From Nicotiana tabacum (lineage: Eukaryota > Streptophyta > Magnoliopsida > Solanales > Solanaceae), in NCBI RefSeq assembly GCF_000715075.1, contig NC_134096.1:35909804-35973803 (forward strand): a stretch of 64,000 nucleotides of DNA, written 5' to 3'. The notes below the pieces were generated by a model. That model did not search any database, was not told the origin of the DNA, and saw only the letters and a list, made by a program, of their open reading frames with translations. Positions within the stretch are counted from its first letter, which is position 1; each line of letters begins with the position of its first letter. The translations under genes and the position numbers were made by a program. Positions 12,500-25,487 of the stretch are shown one piece after another.

Positions 12500-15400
12500 T
12501 GTCATGCCCCAAACTTGGGGAGCGCGACCGGCGCTCAACCGAGAGAACCCGGCCGAGTGAGCCTATTAGATTTCCTTCTACCCAAACTTATCCATGAATA
12601 AAGAAGATATGTACTCCATTAATCAAACACTAAAAAGATTTTATTAACTTCCTTTTCATTCCCATTAACAACTTCATTCATAATTTTCAAAATATTACGA
12701 GTTTATAGAATTAATGAAAAACATGATTTCGAAATACCAACATTTCTATTTTAATTCCTAACATTAACCACAACCCACAACCTGTCTATGGAGCCTCTAA
12801 GTAAAATACAAGAGTAATATGGAAATGCCGGCAACAAGACCCCGGCTATACCTCAAAACGCAGTACATGAGAAACAAAAGATATATGACCATGAAATGAA
12901 GTGGGGCTCACCAAATCAGTTGAAAAGAGTGTACTGCTATCACTAATCAATGAAGCCTCCTGTAGAACCACCTGCATCCATTAAAGATGCAGCTCCCCCG
13001 ACAAAAGGAACGTTAGTACTATCGAATAACACTAGTATTTATAGCTAAACGTCATCTTTCAAAACAGAATGCCCATATAAGAAAAGGCAACACATAGAAA
13101 CAACAAGTCACAATCAACAATATCCAAATGTCCAGTTATAACATAATAATTTTCAAAATACGAACTTCATATATAATTTTGGTTGGGAGGTAATTAGCAC
13201 CGATATACCACCGTCTTTGTTAACATGTAGTCCGATCATGCCCGATCGTCTAGGCCATCTCCCCACGAACAATGTGGTTTGACATGTGATGCGAAATAAA
13301 GTTGTTACCAAGAGTAGTACCACCATGTGCGCAACATGGCGTCCGATCTCCACCCGATCAACTAGGCCGCCTTCCCACATATGCCGTGTAGGTTGACTTT
13401 TTCAATCCACAATTGTTACCAGTTTCATCCCAATTAAGGGGAATAATATCACAATTTCTCCAATATTTAAATTTTATCCCAAATAAGGAGAATAATCACA
13501 ATCCATCACTACACCGGCACGTGTAGTTTCAGGTGTGGGCCTTATGACCCACCCTTCCTCAGTTTTGCTAATGATGCTCCCAAAAATATTTTTGATTTGA
13601 TTTGCATAGAAATGTAACATAAATACAATTTTACTCACCTCAATATCTTTCACATTGTATAAATTCTCATTAGTATTTCTAGTCATTCACAACGACAATA
13701 TTTTCTTGCGCATTTGGCCATTCACAAGATTCTTTATTCCTGGCACGATGGCCGTATTTCATATTCCACATTTTCACCTCTTTCAATTTCAAAGATCACC
13801 ATCAAATATCAACATATAGAATATTCCGAAAATCACAACTTTAAGTTCATTAGAAATGAACAATTTAAGCACAATAGATTTCTTTCCGAGAAATGAAGTA
13901 AAATAATTGGCAATTGATGCGCAAGTTAAAATCATCAACAAGTAACACACCATTTATTCTTGAAATACTTTTCTCCAAAAAGGGCAATACACAATTTCCA
14001 CTCACGAATATGTAAGAACGCAAAATACATTGAAAATACTCACAAAGCATAGTATTTGTTAAAACAACCACATATGGCATGACTTGAGTACAAAAGCTTT
14101 TAGGCAATTCTATTTTTGAAGTCATTTTAAAACAGTTGAGTCGAGGCTCATTTCATAATCTTTAATACATATTCTCATTTCATTGGCACCACTAGCTACA
14201 ACTATAACTTATATTCTTGCACGTTGGCCATACTTTATATCCCCAATTCACTTATTTCACTTACAACCATCTTTATAGATTATCAACAATAAGACATTTC
14301 CAATCAAGACTTTAGGTACGCATATTAGCAATTAAGAGTCTTAAGAATATTGAGATTTTCTCACATAATTTGGCATCATAACCTTCATTCGGAACTCGAC
14401 TCAAAGACATAGTATTTTAATACACATATCATTCTTGAACACATTCCCAAAGGATAACATAATGTGATAGGAACATTCGGAACAAGTTTTGATTATACAA
14501 TTCTTATCACTTTGCTTATTCGGGACAATCGAATTTATTGGGAACAACACGGAACATAGAATAAAGAACTTGCGACAACCATACTTGAAACTTACAGAAA
14601 CATCATGGAATTCAATTCTAAGAGAGAAAGTTTAGACAACATACCTCGCTTTGAGCTTTCCTTAAATTACTACAACGTTCTGAAAATTCTAGCAATCCCA
14701 ATCTATTTTGAGACATAACAAAATTGAACCATAATTAGGAAGATATTCATGGTCTCAGCTCATTTGAGCATTTTAGCAAACACTAGGTGTGCAAATTTAA
14801 CTACAAGGTTCTTCTACAAGATTTCCTTCACTCCACAACCCAATCTTTACTTATTTGAGCTCAACAATCTTCCTACAAACTTTATTAGTACAAGAATGTA
14901 TAAATAATACTCTTACACCCAAGAATCATACTCAAAATTGAAGACTAGGGGTTTGAATCTTACTTCTTAGATGAAGATCTTGTGATTGGCTTCCTTGAGT
15001 CTTGAAGATTGGTGCAAGATTGGATTATTAGAATGTTAGGTTTCCTCCTTCTCTCTCTAATATGCTCTTACCTCTCTCTAAAACCCTCAGATAATTGCCC
15101 CAAAATAAGCTCCAAAGCCTATTAATCAAAATAGGGTCGGGTTATGAAAATAGAAAAATTAACCCTCCGTAATCAGGTCTGCGGTAGCATAATGGACCGC
15201 ACAATTGGTATGCGGGTCGCGCAATGCACTGTAAAATGGATGCCCAGAAATGGGCTTCACTGGACAGGTCTGCGATCAGTTTTGCGGTCGCATAACAACC
15301 TCTGCGATAGCTTAATGGTTCTGTTGTCGTAGAATTGGCCGCAAAATCACATTCTGCTAGCCTTTGGTAATTTGGTCATAACTTCTTGTAGTAGTGTCCA

Positions 15401-15668
15401 AATGACAAACGGTTTGGAGCGTTGGAATCTAGACTCAAAGATATTTCATTTTATAGGTATATCATCATATAACTCTCTAAATATATGTAGATATGCTCGT
15501 TCAAAGTTTAGTCTTGTGCGTACCCATTTGAAACTTTAGTCTATCATGAAAGTTCCAACTTGACTTGGACTTAGGGCTCTACTTAGACCCCACATCACTT
15601 ATAATATGCCTCGTACACTTATTATAATATCCAATTGATATCCATCATATTAATAGTCCTCGTATGCA
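12500..15668 (-). mobile_element. Left (3') LTR of element 5, truncated
   Basis: Begins TGTCATGCCCC and follows the complete copy at 18003-21278 closely until GTATGCA at 15668. The final 80 or so bp with the TGTTACA terminus, and the PPT, are deleted, and internal sequence follows at once. It includes two CCGATC dyad sub-repeats (13200-13380) and a CG-rich cluster (15165-15345). No gene is apparent in it. Confidence 0.85.
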
Positions 15669-16786
15669 TAGGCACTTATGACTACATGGGTCTTATACTT
15701 TCTTTCCAAAATTTAAACTTACTTATGGCTCTTAAAATTTGGCTATCTTTACAGATTCTTAAAAACTTCGGTAGCGTTTTCCCTGTAACTGGGCCTATCC
15801 ACCTGCGAGAGAATCACCAAAACACCCTACAAACATATCCACAACTCGACAAAGCATCACAATGTATATAAACATCACTAATCTCGACATTACATGCACT
15901 GCATTATCAAAATGATAGCTGGATGTGAACTGTACATTTTTAAATCATAACACCTAGAAAGTACCTTTCAAATCAAAGCCAATTTCTATACAATCAAGCA
16001 AAAATATTTTCTTTCCAAAACACTTTCGGCCTTCAAGGTGACCTTCTCGACTTACAGACTTCGCCATACCACATTAACGTAGGCACTCCCAACTTCCGGT
16101 CTTATCTAACAAGGATGACAATTAGGCACCTCTCATAAGCTAACTATCCATTAACTTCACCTTCAATAACCTCCATCGGAACGATATACAAAGGATTTCC
16201 AATTACCTCCTTAGACATAGACATATGAAACACCGGGTACATGGAGGACAATAATAGGGAAACATCATACTCATAGTTTGGCCTATTTCCTTCAAGATTT
16301 CATAAGGCCTAATGTGACTACACATACTTTACCTTCCTTAACAATTTACCCAATATATTCATAGAGAAAATCTTTAGAATAACCCGTTCACTTTCTTCAA
16401 CTCTAAATCCCTATGCCAAACACCCAAACTAAACCTTTGGCGACCTCTAACAATTACTCTAAGATGTGCTAGCTTTAATATTACCATAAAACTTCCTATC
16501 CAATATGTTTGTTCACTGGATGACACTTGTTCTTTGACATGTTTGAAACTTCAACCCCCATAGGTTACTATAAATATGAACAACGAGGTTCGAGATTGGC
16601 TAGAATTATTCAAGAATCCATCAATGTGCTGAGCAGGACATTTCAAGAGGTTATATGCTAAGGGACATAGAGGTTACTACCAATAGCGCTGACATGGTTA
16701 ATCATGGTGATGACATCATTGATTCGACAAATAAGGCATAGAGTTTCCTAGTATGCATTGATAATGTAGGGACAATGTACATGATC
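15669..16786 (-). pseudogene. pol: Decayed pol 3' end and 3' non-coding region, element 5
   Basis: The segment around 15785-15850 resembles the non-coding DNA next to the 3' LTR of element 10 (GGCCTATCCACCTG occurs in both). At 16140-16250 the minus strand still reads YPVFHMSMSKEVIGNP, matching the integrase C-terminal VHPVFNVSMLKKVVGDP of element 10. Beyond that I see only stop-rich sequence up to the protease. RT, RNase H and the integrase core are not recognisable, so most of pol has been deleted. Confidence 0.6.
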
Positions 16787-17793
16787 TTAAGATACAAAAA
16801 ATAGCTCATAAGGTTGTTCCGCTCTATCCCAAATTCCACAGCAACATAAGGATTCGACATATGACAACGTGGAACCGGGATCAACAAAAGCATGTACATC
16901 ATGAGATTGGACAGTAAATATACCTGTAACCACATCTGAAGAAGCCTCCAACTTTTGACGCCTCCTCACAGCATAAAACCTGATGGGTCCTCCCGAGCTC
17001 TGAATACCACCCCTAGCTGCTCCAAGCCATGCGGGCGTTATAGTGCCTCGAGCTGGGGGAGGCGTTGTGGATGTAGTAGCTACTGGTTGTACCATACCCC
17101 TGCCCATGCTTTGGCGAGACATATAACAATCTATTTGAAAGTGACCCGTCATACCACACTTGTAGCATACATTGGTACCATAGTGACATACTCCCGGATG
17201 ACATCTCCCACATTTCACACAACGGGGATGAGGTCCACTAAATTGACTTGCCTCACTGACCTGGTATTTACTCTTTCTGCATACATCATATGAATCCCCC
17301 TTATCATTCCTCCAAGCTTCCAAAGCGGGAGTAACAATTCTAGTACCGATTTGCTGTGTGGGCCTTTTAAATTGCCCAGATCTAAAACCCCAAACACGTT
17401 GCTGAGCATACTCACAACACGATGCCAATTGTTCCTTCCCACATACCGGGATAGTTGTACCCAACCTAGGGTATTTGTTCTTCTTGTGCCCCCTCTTTCC
17501 ACAACCATAACATATTTCAAGAGTCATCCAACATTTCCCCAAGTGATGCTTCTTGCAAACCAAACAATTCGGCTCATTAGTACCAACAACCCTTTTTCGC
17601 TTCTCAGGTACTCTCACCACACGATCCAGTGGTGTGGTGACATTGGTAGGAACAATGACACTTCCCCTAGTAACAAGTTCTTTCAACCCTTCCACGGCTC
17701 GACGCATTCTCCCAACGAACTCTTGTGCAATTTCCCTTGATTCAATGGTGGGTTCATTTCCTCCTCGCTGCTCTGAACTCGTGGATTACTCAT
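16787..17793 (-). pseudogene. gag: Short gag-protease without capsid domain, element 5
   Basis: Minus strand; likely start ATG at 17793 (MSNPRVQ). A one-base shift near 17745 leads into MRRAVEGLKELVTRG. Several Cys/His clusters follow: CLVCKKHHLGKC, CYGCGKRGHKKNKYP (last Cys replaced by Tyr), CVKCGRCHPGVC and the canonical knuckle CYKCGMTGHFQIDC. Then come a Pro/Thr/Gly linker and the start of protease with FVDPGSTLSYV, the active Asp intact. After this the frame breaks and ends at 16787. The capsid region seen in element 3 (YLSKYVI...RVRRFV) is absent. The protein would bind nucleic acid but probably could not form a particle. Element 9 carries the same gene layout. Confidence 0.83.
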
Positions 17794-17986
17794 CTGGAAA
17801 ATGAGACATGGCGAGGAAATTAGCACCTTACCTTGGGCTCTATCACACGATCTTGGAATACAAAGAAGTGAGAAATTCTTAAATGCCCAAGTAGCCTCCT
17901 CATTATAGATGTGGTCGACAACACACCGATAGGAAGGACTTTACTAGACACGGCTCCGAGACATCCTAGGACACTTTAAAACTTAA

Positions 17987-17998
17987 GCTCTGATACCA
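17987..17998 (-). promoter_or_regulatory. Primer-binding site (initiator tRNA-Met), element 5
   Basis: GCTCTGATACCA, the exact complement of the iMet PBS, four bases left of the LTR at 18003. It fixes the minus orientation and shows that the LTR at 18003 served as a 5' LTR. Confidence 0.93.
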
Positions 17999-18002
17999 AA
18001 TT

Positions 18003-21000
18003 TGTCACGCCCAAACTCGGGGTGCTTGACCGGCGCTCAACCGAGAGAACCCGGCCAAGCAAGCCTGTTAGATTTCCTTCTACCCAAACTCATCAATGAA
18101 TAAAGAGGAGATGTACTTCATTAATCAAACACTGAAAAGATTTTATTAACAACTTCTTTTTCATTCCCAATAGCAGCTTCATTCATTATTTCCAAAATTT
18201 TACGAGTTTATAGAATTATTGAAAAACATGATTTCGAAATACCAACATTTCTAGTTCAATTCCTAACATCAACCACAACCAACAACCTTTTTACGGAGCC
18301 TTTAAGTATAATAGAAAAGTAATATGGAAATGCAGGCAACAAGGCCCCGGCTATACCTCAAAACACAGTACATGAGAAACAAAAGATACATGACCCAGAA
18401 ATGAAGTGAGGCTCACCAAATCAGTTGAAAAGAGTGTACTGCTATCACTAATCAATGAAGCCTCCTGTAGAACCACCTGCATCCATTAAAAATGCAGCGC
18501 CCCCGACAAAAGGGACGTTAGTACTGTCGAATAGCACTAGTATTTATAGCTAAAAGTCCTCTTTCAAAATAGAATGCCCATATAAGAAAAGGAAACACAT
18601 AGAAATAGCAAGTCACAATCAACAATATCCAAATGTCCAGTTAAAACATAATAATTTTCAAAATACAAACTTCATATACAATTTTGGTTGGGAGATCATT
18701 AGCACCGATATACCACCGTCTTTGTTAGCACGGAGTCCGATCATGCCCGATCGGCTAGGCCATCTCTCTACAAACAATGTGGTTTGACATGTGATGCTAA
18801 AGAAAGTTGTTACCAAGAGTAGTACCACCATGTGCGCAACATGGCGTCCGATCTCCACCCGATCAACTAGGCCGCCTTCCCACATATGTCGTGTGGGTTG
18901 ACTTTTCCAATCCACAATTGTTACAAATTTCATCCCAATTAAGGGGAATAATATCACAATTTCTCCAATATTTCAATTTTATCCTAAATAAGGGGAATAA
19001 TCACAATCCACCCCTACACCGGCATGTGTAGTTTCAGGTGTGGGCCTTATGACCCACCTTTCCTCGGTTTTGCTAATGATTCTCCCAAAAACATTTTTGA
19101 TTTGATTTGCACACAGATGAAACATAAATACAATTTTACTCATCTCAACATCTTTCACATTGTATAAATTCTCATTAGTATTTCTAGTCATTCACAATGA
19201 CAATATTTCCTTGGCTCATTAGGCCATTCACAAGATTGTTTATTCCGACACGATGGCCGTATTTCATATTAAACATTTTCACCTCTTTCAATTTCAAAGA
19301 TCACCATCAAATATCAACATATAGAATATTCTGGAAATCATAACTTTAAATTCATTAGAAATGATCAATTTAAGCACAATAGATTTCTTTCCGAGAAATG
19401 GAGTAAAATAATTGGCAATTGATGCGCAAGTTAAAATCATCAACAAGTAACACACCATTTATTCTTGAAATACTTTTCTCCAAAAAGGGCAATACACAAT
19501 TTCCACTCACGAATATGTAAGAACGCAAAATACATTGAAAATACTCACAAAGCATAGTATTTGTTAAAACAACCACATATGGCATGACTTGAGTACAAAA
19601 GCTTTTAGGCAATTCTATTTTCGAAGTCATTTTAAAACAGTTGAGTCGAGGCTCATTTCATAATCTTTATCACATATTCTCATTTCATTGGCACCACTAG
19701 CCACAACCATAACTTAAATTCGTGGCACGTTGGCCATACTCTATATCCCCAATTCACTTATTTCACTTCCAACCATCTTTATAGATTATCAACAATAAGA
19801 AATTTCCAATCAAGACTTTAGGTACACATATGAGCAATTAAAAGTCTTAAGAATATTGAGATTTTCTCACACAATTTGGCATCATAACCTTCATTTGGAA
19901 CACGACTCAAAGACATAGTATTTTAATACACATATCATTCTTGAACACATTCCCAAAGGATAACATAATGTGATAGGAACATTCGGAACAAGTTTTGATT
20001 ATACAATTCTCATCACTTTGCTTATTCGGAACAATCGAATTTATTGGGAACAACACGGAACATAGAATAAAGAACTTGCGACAACCATACTTGGAACTTA
20101 CAGGAACATCATGGAATTCAATTCTAAGAGAGAAAGTTTAGACAACATACCTCGCTTTGAGCTTTCCTTAAATTACTACAACGTTCTGAAAATTCTAGCA
20201 ATCCCAATCTATTTTGAGACATAACAAAATTGAACCATAATTAGGAAGATATTCATGGTCTCAGCTCATTTGAGCATTTTAGCAAACAGTAGGTATGCAA
20301 ATTTAACTACAAGGTTCTTCCACAAGATTTCCTTCACTCCACAACTCAATCTTTACTTATTTGAGCTCAACAATCTTCCCACAAACTTTATTAGTACAAG
20401 CATGTATAAATAATACTCCCAAAAATCGTACTTCCAATCATACATCTTTTACCCCAAACTCAAAATTGAAGATTAGGGGTTTGAATCTTACCTCTTAGAT
20501 GAAGATCTTGTGATTTGCTTCCTTGATTCTTGAAGATTGGTGCAAGATTGGGTGATTAGAATGTTAGGTTTCCTCCTTCTCTCTCTGAAATGCTCTTACC
20601 TCTCTCTAAAACCCTCAGATAATTGCCCCAAAATAAGCCCCAAAGACTATTAATCAAAATGGGGTCGGGTTATGAAAATAGAAAAATTAACCCTCCGTAA
20701 TCAGGTCTGTGGCCGCATAATGGACCGCACAATTGGTATGCGGGTCGCACAATGCACCGCAAAATTGATGCCTAGAAATGGGCTTCACTGGATAGGTCTG
20801 TGACCAGTTTTGCGGTCGCATAACAACTTCTACGATCGCATAATGGTTCTGCGGTCGCAGAATTGGCCGCAGAATCGCATTCTGCCAGCCTTTGGTAATG
20901 TAGTCATAACTTCTTGTAGGAGGGTCCAAATGACAAACGGTTTGAAGCGTTGGAATCTAGACTCAAAGATCTTTAATTTTATAGGTAGATAATCACATAA

Positions 21001-21278
21001 CTCTGTATATATATATATATATAGATATGCTCGTTCAACATGTAGTCTTGTGCGTACCCATTTGAAACTTTAGTCCATCATGAAATTTCCAACTTGACTT
21101 GGACTTAGGGCTCTACTTAGACCCCACATCACTTATAATATGCCTCGTACACTTATTATCATATCCAATTGATATCCATCATATTAATAGTCCTCGTCTG
21201 CACACAAAATAATATAATTAGCGCACATCAACTTTCTTAATAGTGCTTAAGTATTTCGAAATTTTCCACTGTGTTACA
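18003..21278 (-). mobile_element. Complete middle LTR of element 5 (3276 bp)
   Basis: Runs from TGTCACGCCC (next to the PBS) to GTGTTACA. It acts as the 5' LTR of the retained gag and also has a PPT on its other side (21279-21289), as a 3' LTR would. An LTR shared by two tandem elements looks like this. Contains CCGATC dyad sub-repeats (18700-18890) and a CG-rich cluster (20695-20885). Confidence 0.87.
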
Positions 21279-21289
21279 TTCTCCCCCAC
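21279..21289 (-). promoter_or_regulatory. Polypurine tract between LTRs, element 5
   Basis: TTCTCCCCCAC is GTGGGGGAGAA on the minus strand, the PPT type also next to elements 6 and 10. Only this scrap of the second internal region survives. Confidence 0.75.
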
Positions 21290-22185
21290 AAACTTTATTA
21301 GTACAAGCATGTATAAATAATACACTACACCCAAGAATCATACTCTCAATCACCCATCTTTTATCCCAAACTCAAAATTGAAGACTAGGGGTTTGAATCT
21401 TACCTCTTAGATGAAGATCTTGTGATTGGCTTCCTTGATTCTTGAAGATTGGTGCAAGATTGGATGATTAGAATGTTAGGTTTCCTCCTTCTCTCTCTAA
21501 AATGCTCTTACCTCTCTCTAAAACCCTCAGATAATTGCCCCAAAATAAGCCCCAAAGCCTATTAATCAAAATGGGATCGGGTTATGAAAAATAAAAATAT
21601 TAACCCTCCGTAATCAGGTCTGTGGCCGCATAATGGACCGCACAATTGGTATGCGGGTCGCACAATGCACCACAAAATTGATGCCTAGAAATGGGCTTCA
21701 CTGGATAGGTCTGCGACCAGTTTTATGGTCGCATAACAACTTCTGTGATCGCATAATGGTTCTGCGGTCGCAGAATTGACGGCAGAATCGCATTCTGCCA
21801 GCCTCTGGTAATTTGGTCATAACTTCTTGTAGGATTGTCCAATTGACAAAAAGTTTGAAGCGTTGGAAACTAGACTTGAAGATATTTTATTTGATATGTA
21901 TGTCATCATATAACTCCTTATATATATTTAGATATGCTTGTTCAAAGTTTGGTCTTGTGCGTACCTATTTGAAACTTTAGTCTATCATGAAATTTCCAAC
22001 TTGACTTGGAGTTGGGGTTCTCCTTAGACCCCACATCACTTATAATATGCCTCGTACACTTATTATCATATCCAATTGATATCCATCATATTAATAGTCC
22101 TTGTATGCACATAAAATAATATAATTAGCGCACATCAACTTTCTTAATAGCTCTTAAGTACTTCAAAATTTTTCGGGGTGTTGCA
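21290..22185 (-). mobile_element. Partial outer LTR of element 5 (U3 part)
   Basis: Repeats 20384-21278 with no net length change (895 bp each) and ends GGGGTGTTGCA at the GCTTC duplication. The junction falls in a CCCACA present both in the PPT (21285-21290) and in the middle LTR (20378-20383), which suggests a microhomology-mediated deletion. Confidence 0.83.
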
Positions 22186-22190
22186 GCTTC
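22186..22190. repeat. Target site duplication, right copy, element 5
   Basis: GCTTC directly after the LTR end at 22185, identical to 12495-12499. Confidence 0.88.
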
Positions 22191-22559
22191 GCCCATGGGT
22201 AGTGCGCCCGGGGTCTGATATACGGCAGCTCCATGCCCTGGAGCCTGAGCGGTAGAGGTCTGTTCTCCCCCTCCCGCCTAAGATATGTCTGGGTCTGCTG
22301 GACATAAACCAGCTTGAGTCATAGAATCCATGAACTGCAGCATATGGCCCATGACATCCTAGAATCCTGGTGATGACATGAAATCCACTGGGGCCGGCAC
22401 CGCTGCAGGCACCTCGCCCTGCTCCTCAATAATAGGATCCTCTAATGGATCCACTGGTGGCATAATTGGAATAAATCTAGGACGCCCTCGTCCCTCGGCC
22501 TCTGCCTCGGCCTCTAGCAACAAGGGGAGCATCTCCTCCATGGTCGGGTACATCTGTCA
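22186..22559 (-). pseudogene. gag: gag of element 4, N-terminal part
   Basis: The minus strand starts at about 22553 with MYPTMEEMLPLLLEAEAEAE, an acidic stretch, then GRPRFIPIMPPVDPLEDPII, a TAG-type break near 22359, and then MGHMLQFMDSMTQAG and a Pro/Gly/Ala linker ending at the GCTTC site. The frame resumes at 12499 (AQPVAAAIPEP). It is the low-complexity N-terminus of gag, about 200 bases after the PBS. Confidence 0.8.
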
Positions 22560-22751
22560 CGCACGTCCCCGCCATTTGTGAGAGAATAAGAGAAGGATAC
22601 TTAGCACAATATCTACTACATGATAGGATATGAAAAATAGTAGTTTTCTAACACCCTATAGCCTCTCGAAGATAAGTACGGACGTCTCTGCACCGATCCG
22701 CAAGACTCTATTAGGCCTGCTCATAACTTGTGATACCTACATGAACCTAGT

Positions 22752-22763
22752 GCTCTGATACCC
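22752..22763 (-). promoter_or_regulatory. Primer-binding site, element 4
   Basis: GCTCTGATACCC matches the complement of the iMet PBS at 11 of 12 positions, three bases from the LTR at 22767. Confidence 0.85.
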
Positions 22764-23170
22764 TATTGTCATGACCCAATTTCCCTTATAGGTCGTGACG
22801 ACGCCCAACGGCGCCGCTAGGCAATACAACGGTGAATTAGACATGTATTTATTCCTTTTAATAATTTTAAAGTGGTTGGTTTTTCTTTATTAAATAAGTG
22901 AGAAGTGGAAAAATTTAATAAGGTAAAGCGAAAACTAATGAAAGAGAAAATGCAGTGAAATAAATGCTCAAAAGCCATAAAGTCTACTAGCATGTTTCCA
23001 AGACTTGGTGTCACAAGTGTATGAGCAACTAGTAGAATATACAAAACACTAAGCTACTGTCTAAAATAGAGTAGACATAAAGTAAATACAAAAGAGAGAA
23101 GCTCACCACTAAGCCTCGGGGTAACGTGGGTGTGTGCCTGGATGACTGCCAGATGCATCTGTCTCAGGTC

Positions 23171-23230
23171 CTGCACGATTAGTGCAGAAGTGTAGCGTGA
23201 GTACATAAATAATATGTACCTAGTAAGTAT
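23171..23230 (-). promoter_or_regulatory. Conserved LTR block with hairpin, element 4
   Basis: The minus strand reads a CTTACTAGGTAC-like start, TGTACTCACGCTAC and the hairpin CTGCAC-TAATC-GTGCAG, 404 bp before the LTR end. Same stem as in element 1, different loop. Confidence 0.6.
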
Positions 23231-24477
23231 CCAGTCTAACCTCGAAGAAGTAGTAACGAAGGGTCGACATCCACACTTACTATGGACTAACAATAAAATG
23301 CAGGAATGCTAAATAGGCATAAAATATGTGAATAATAATATTAACACAATGGCAAACAATGATTTTTTAACTAATAGTAAATTCCAAAAGTCTTCCACTA
23401 ACACATACTAATTCCAAATAAATTTCGGGCAAATTAATAAATTATAATCTCTCAATTCATGAAAATGATATCAAGTGTATTCGGGCTCCAAGCATTAACG
23501 CCCATGATTTATGCCGAGTTCGTACGATCCGATCCAGAATAATGTGTACACTGCCTAGGGTCGAGCGGCACGAACCATAGATGCATCTATTATATTGCCG
23601 AGGCGTTCGGCCCGCTCCACAAGAAGAGGGAATATTCTATGAACATCCGATTTAAAAGCTATTATAAGACTAATACACACAGAAACACAATTTCTATTAA
23701 CGATCAAGTAACCCACCAAGACTCAAAGTAAGTGAAATTCGGTCATTACGAATCCTTTATCAAATTTCAATATAATTTAGGCACTTAAATTAACAAGCAG
23801 AGTGCAACATTACAAGTATTTCATGATTTGAGTCCTAATTCTACCCGGACTTAAGCATAGTTAGTAGCTACGCACGGACTCTTGTCACCTCGTGCATGCG
23901 TAGCCCCCACAATTAGAAGCAAATAGTAATTTAAAACACATATGGGGTAAATTCCCTCTTACAAGGTTAGGCAAAAAACTTACCTCATCTCAAAGCTCAC
24001 TTTCCGGCCCACAAATTCACTCTAAGGCCTCAACTTGGTGCCAAACAATCCGAAACTAGCCAAATATTATATAAATTAATCAATATATACTCAAAAGTTA
24101 ATAATTTAGCTATTAGAGTAATTACCCAATCCAATTGGAAGATTCCTAAAATTCATCCCCGGATCCACGTTCTCGAATTCCGAAAATTTACCCATAACCT
24201 CACGAACTCAAATATATAATTTTTACGCATTTTTATAATTATTTTCGTGGTTAAATCTCATTTTTATCAAAAACTAGGTTTTTTAACTAAACCCACAATT
24301 TCTACACTTTATGTGGTAGAATCTAGCCAAAATACTTGTATTAAACTCATCTCATATAGAAATTACTTACCTTAAAGTGCTAGGTGTAAACCCCTCTTCA
24401 AAGAGCTCCAAAATTGCCCAAGAGATGAGAGAAATGAGCCAAAATTGCCTAAGTCTTTGACATAAATGAACCTCACT

Positions 24478-24800
24478 GCCTAGCGGTTTCCCGCACCTGC
24501 AGAAGAATTTCCGCTTCTGCGAGACCTTTCCTATGGTCGTTTGTCCGCATCTGCGGAACACGCATGAGCCACGCCAAGTCGCACATGCAGCCAAATCTCG
24601 CCCGCGTCTCCTGCTCGCCTTGCGCACCTCTATGGCCAGACTGCCTCACTCAGCACCTGCGAACCCTTTCATCGCAGAAGCGAGTTCGCTTTTACGGAAG
24701 TCCTTCGCTTCTGCGGACCTCGCTGACTCCCTCCCTTTTCGCTTCTGCGAACGAGATGACGTACCTGCGGTGTCGCTCCTGCGCCCCTTCCCACTGTAGG
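24478..24800 (-). repeat. CG-rich dyad cluster in LTR 4
   Basis: Many CGCTTCTGCG, CCGCATCTGCGG and CGCAGAAGCG units in both orientations, about 110 bp from the ACTTAC at 24365. Confidence 0.72.
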
Positions 24801-25487
24801 TGCGAACGCACTAGATGCTAGCTACCTTCAGCTCTTCTCCAAAGAGAAATCTAGCTTCGTCGACCCTCCGAATCTTATACGGGCCCTCCAAGGCCTCGAC
24901 TAAACATACCAACAAGTTCGTAAACATAAAACGGACTCGCTCGCACCCTCGGAATGCGTAAAATAACATCAAAACTAAGAATCGCATCCCAAAACCAATC
25001 GAATCAACTTATGAATTTCAAGTTTTACCAACTTACTCCGAACGCGCCGAATCATACTTGGACTACTCGAAATGACATCAAATTTTGTGTGTAAGTCTTA
25101 AATCACCTTACGGAACTATTCCAGGGCTCGGAATCCCAAACGGACCTCGATAACACCAAAACCTACTCCAAATCAAATTTAAAGAACTTGTAGAACCTTT
25201 AATGTGCCAACCCGATCCGAACATATTCCCAAGTCCAAAATTATCATACGAATCTATTGGGACCATCAAGTCCCGATTCCGAGGTCATTTACTACAAATA
25301 TTGACCCAAGTCAAACTCACCCCTTTTAAGCCAATATTAAGGAACTAAGTGTTCCGATTTAAACCTGAACCCTTCCAAGCTCGAACTAACCATACCTGCA
25401 AGTCATAAAATATTAAAAGCACATACGGGAAATCTTATTTAAGGGAACGAGGATTTAGAAAGCAAAACGATCGATCGGGTCATTACA

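Larger units (their letters stand above)
12500..22185 (-). mobile_element. Element 5: composite Ty3/gypsy element with three LTR copies
   Basis: A 9.7 kb minus-strand insertion bounded by TG and CA ends and a perfect GCTTC duplication, inside the gag of element 4. From left to right: LTR (12500-15668, lacking about 80 bp of its U3 start), decayed pol 3' end, gag-protease, PBS, complete LTR (18003-21278), PPT (21279-21289), and an 895-bp partial LTR (21291-22185). This is what remains if an LTR-internal-LTR-internal-LTR tandem loses most of its outer internal region. Short spans of the LTRs, such as 13865-14125 and 19370-19630, are almost identical, which suggests a fairly young element. Confidence 0.85.
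22767..25487 (-). mobile_element. 5' LTR of element 4 (2721 bp)
   Basis: Plus-strand ends TGTCATGACCC and GGGTCATTACA. It is related to LTR 1 in reverse orientation. It has a hairpin CTGCAC-GATTA-GTGCAG (23171-23187), ACTTAC (GTAAGT on the minus strand) at 23978 and 24365, and a CG-rich cluster of CGCTTCTGCG types (24478-24800). CTATA (25488-25492) is the expected target duplication, with no partner left. Confidence 0.88.

Noticed and set aside
13865..14125. 86-codon frame present twice (also 19370-19630)
   Set aside because: It repeats because the LTR is duplicated. The related plus-strand LTR at 51153-51383 has it with frame-neutral changes, but no protein family is recognisable.
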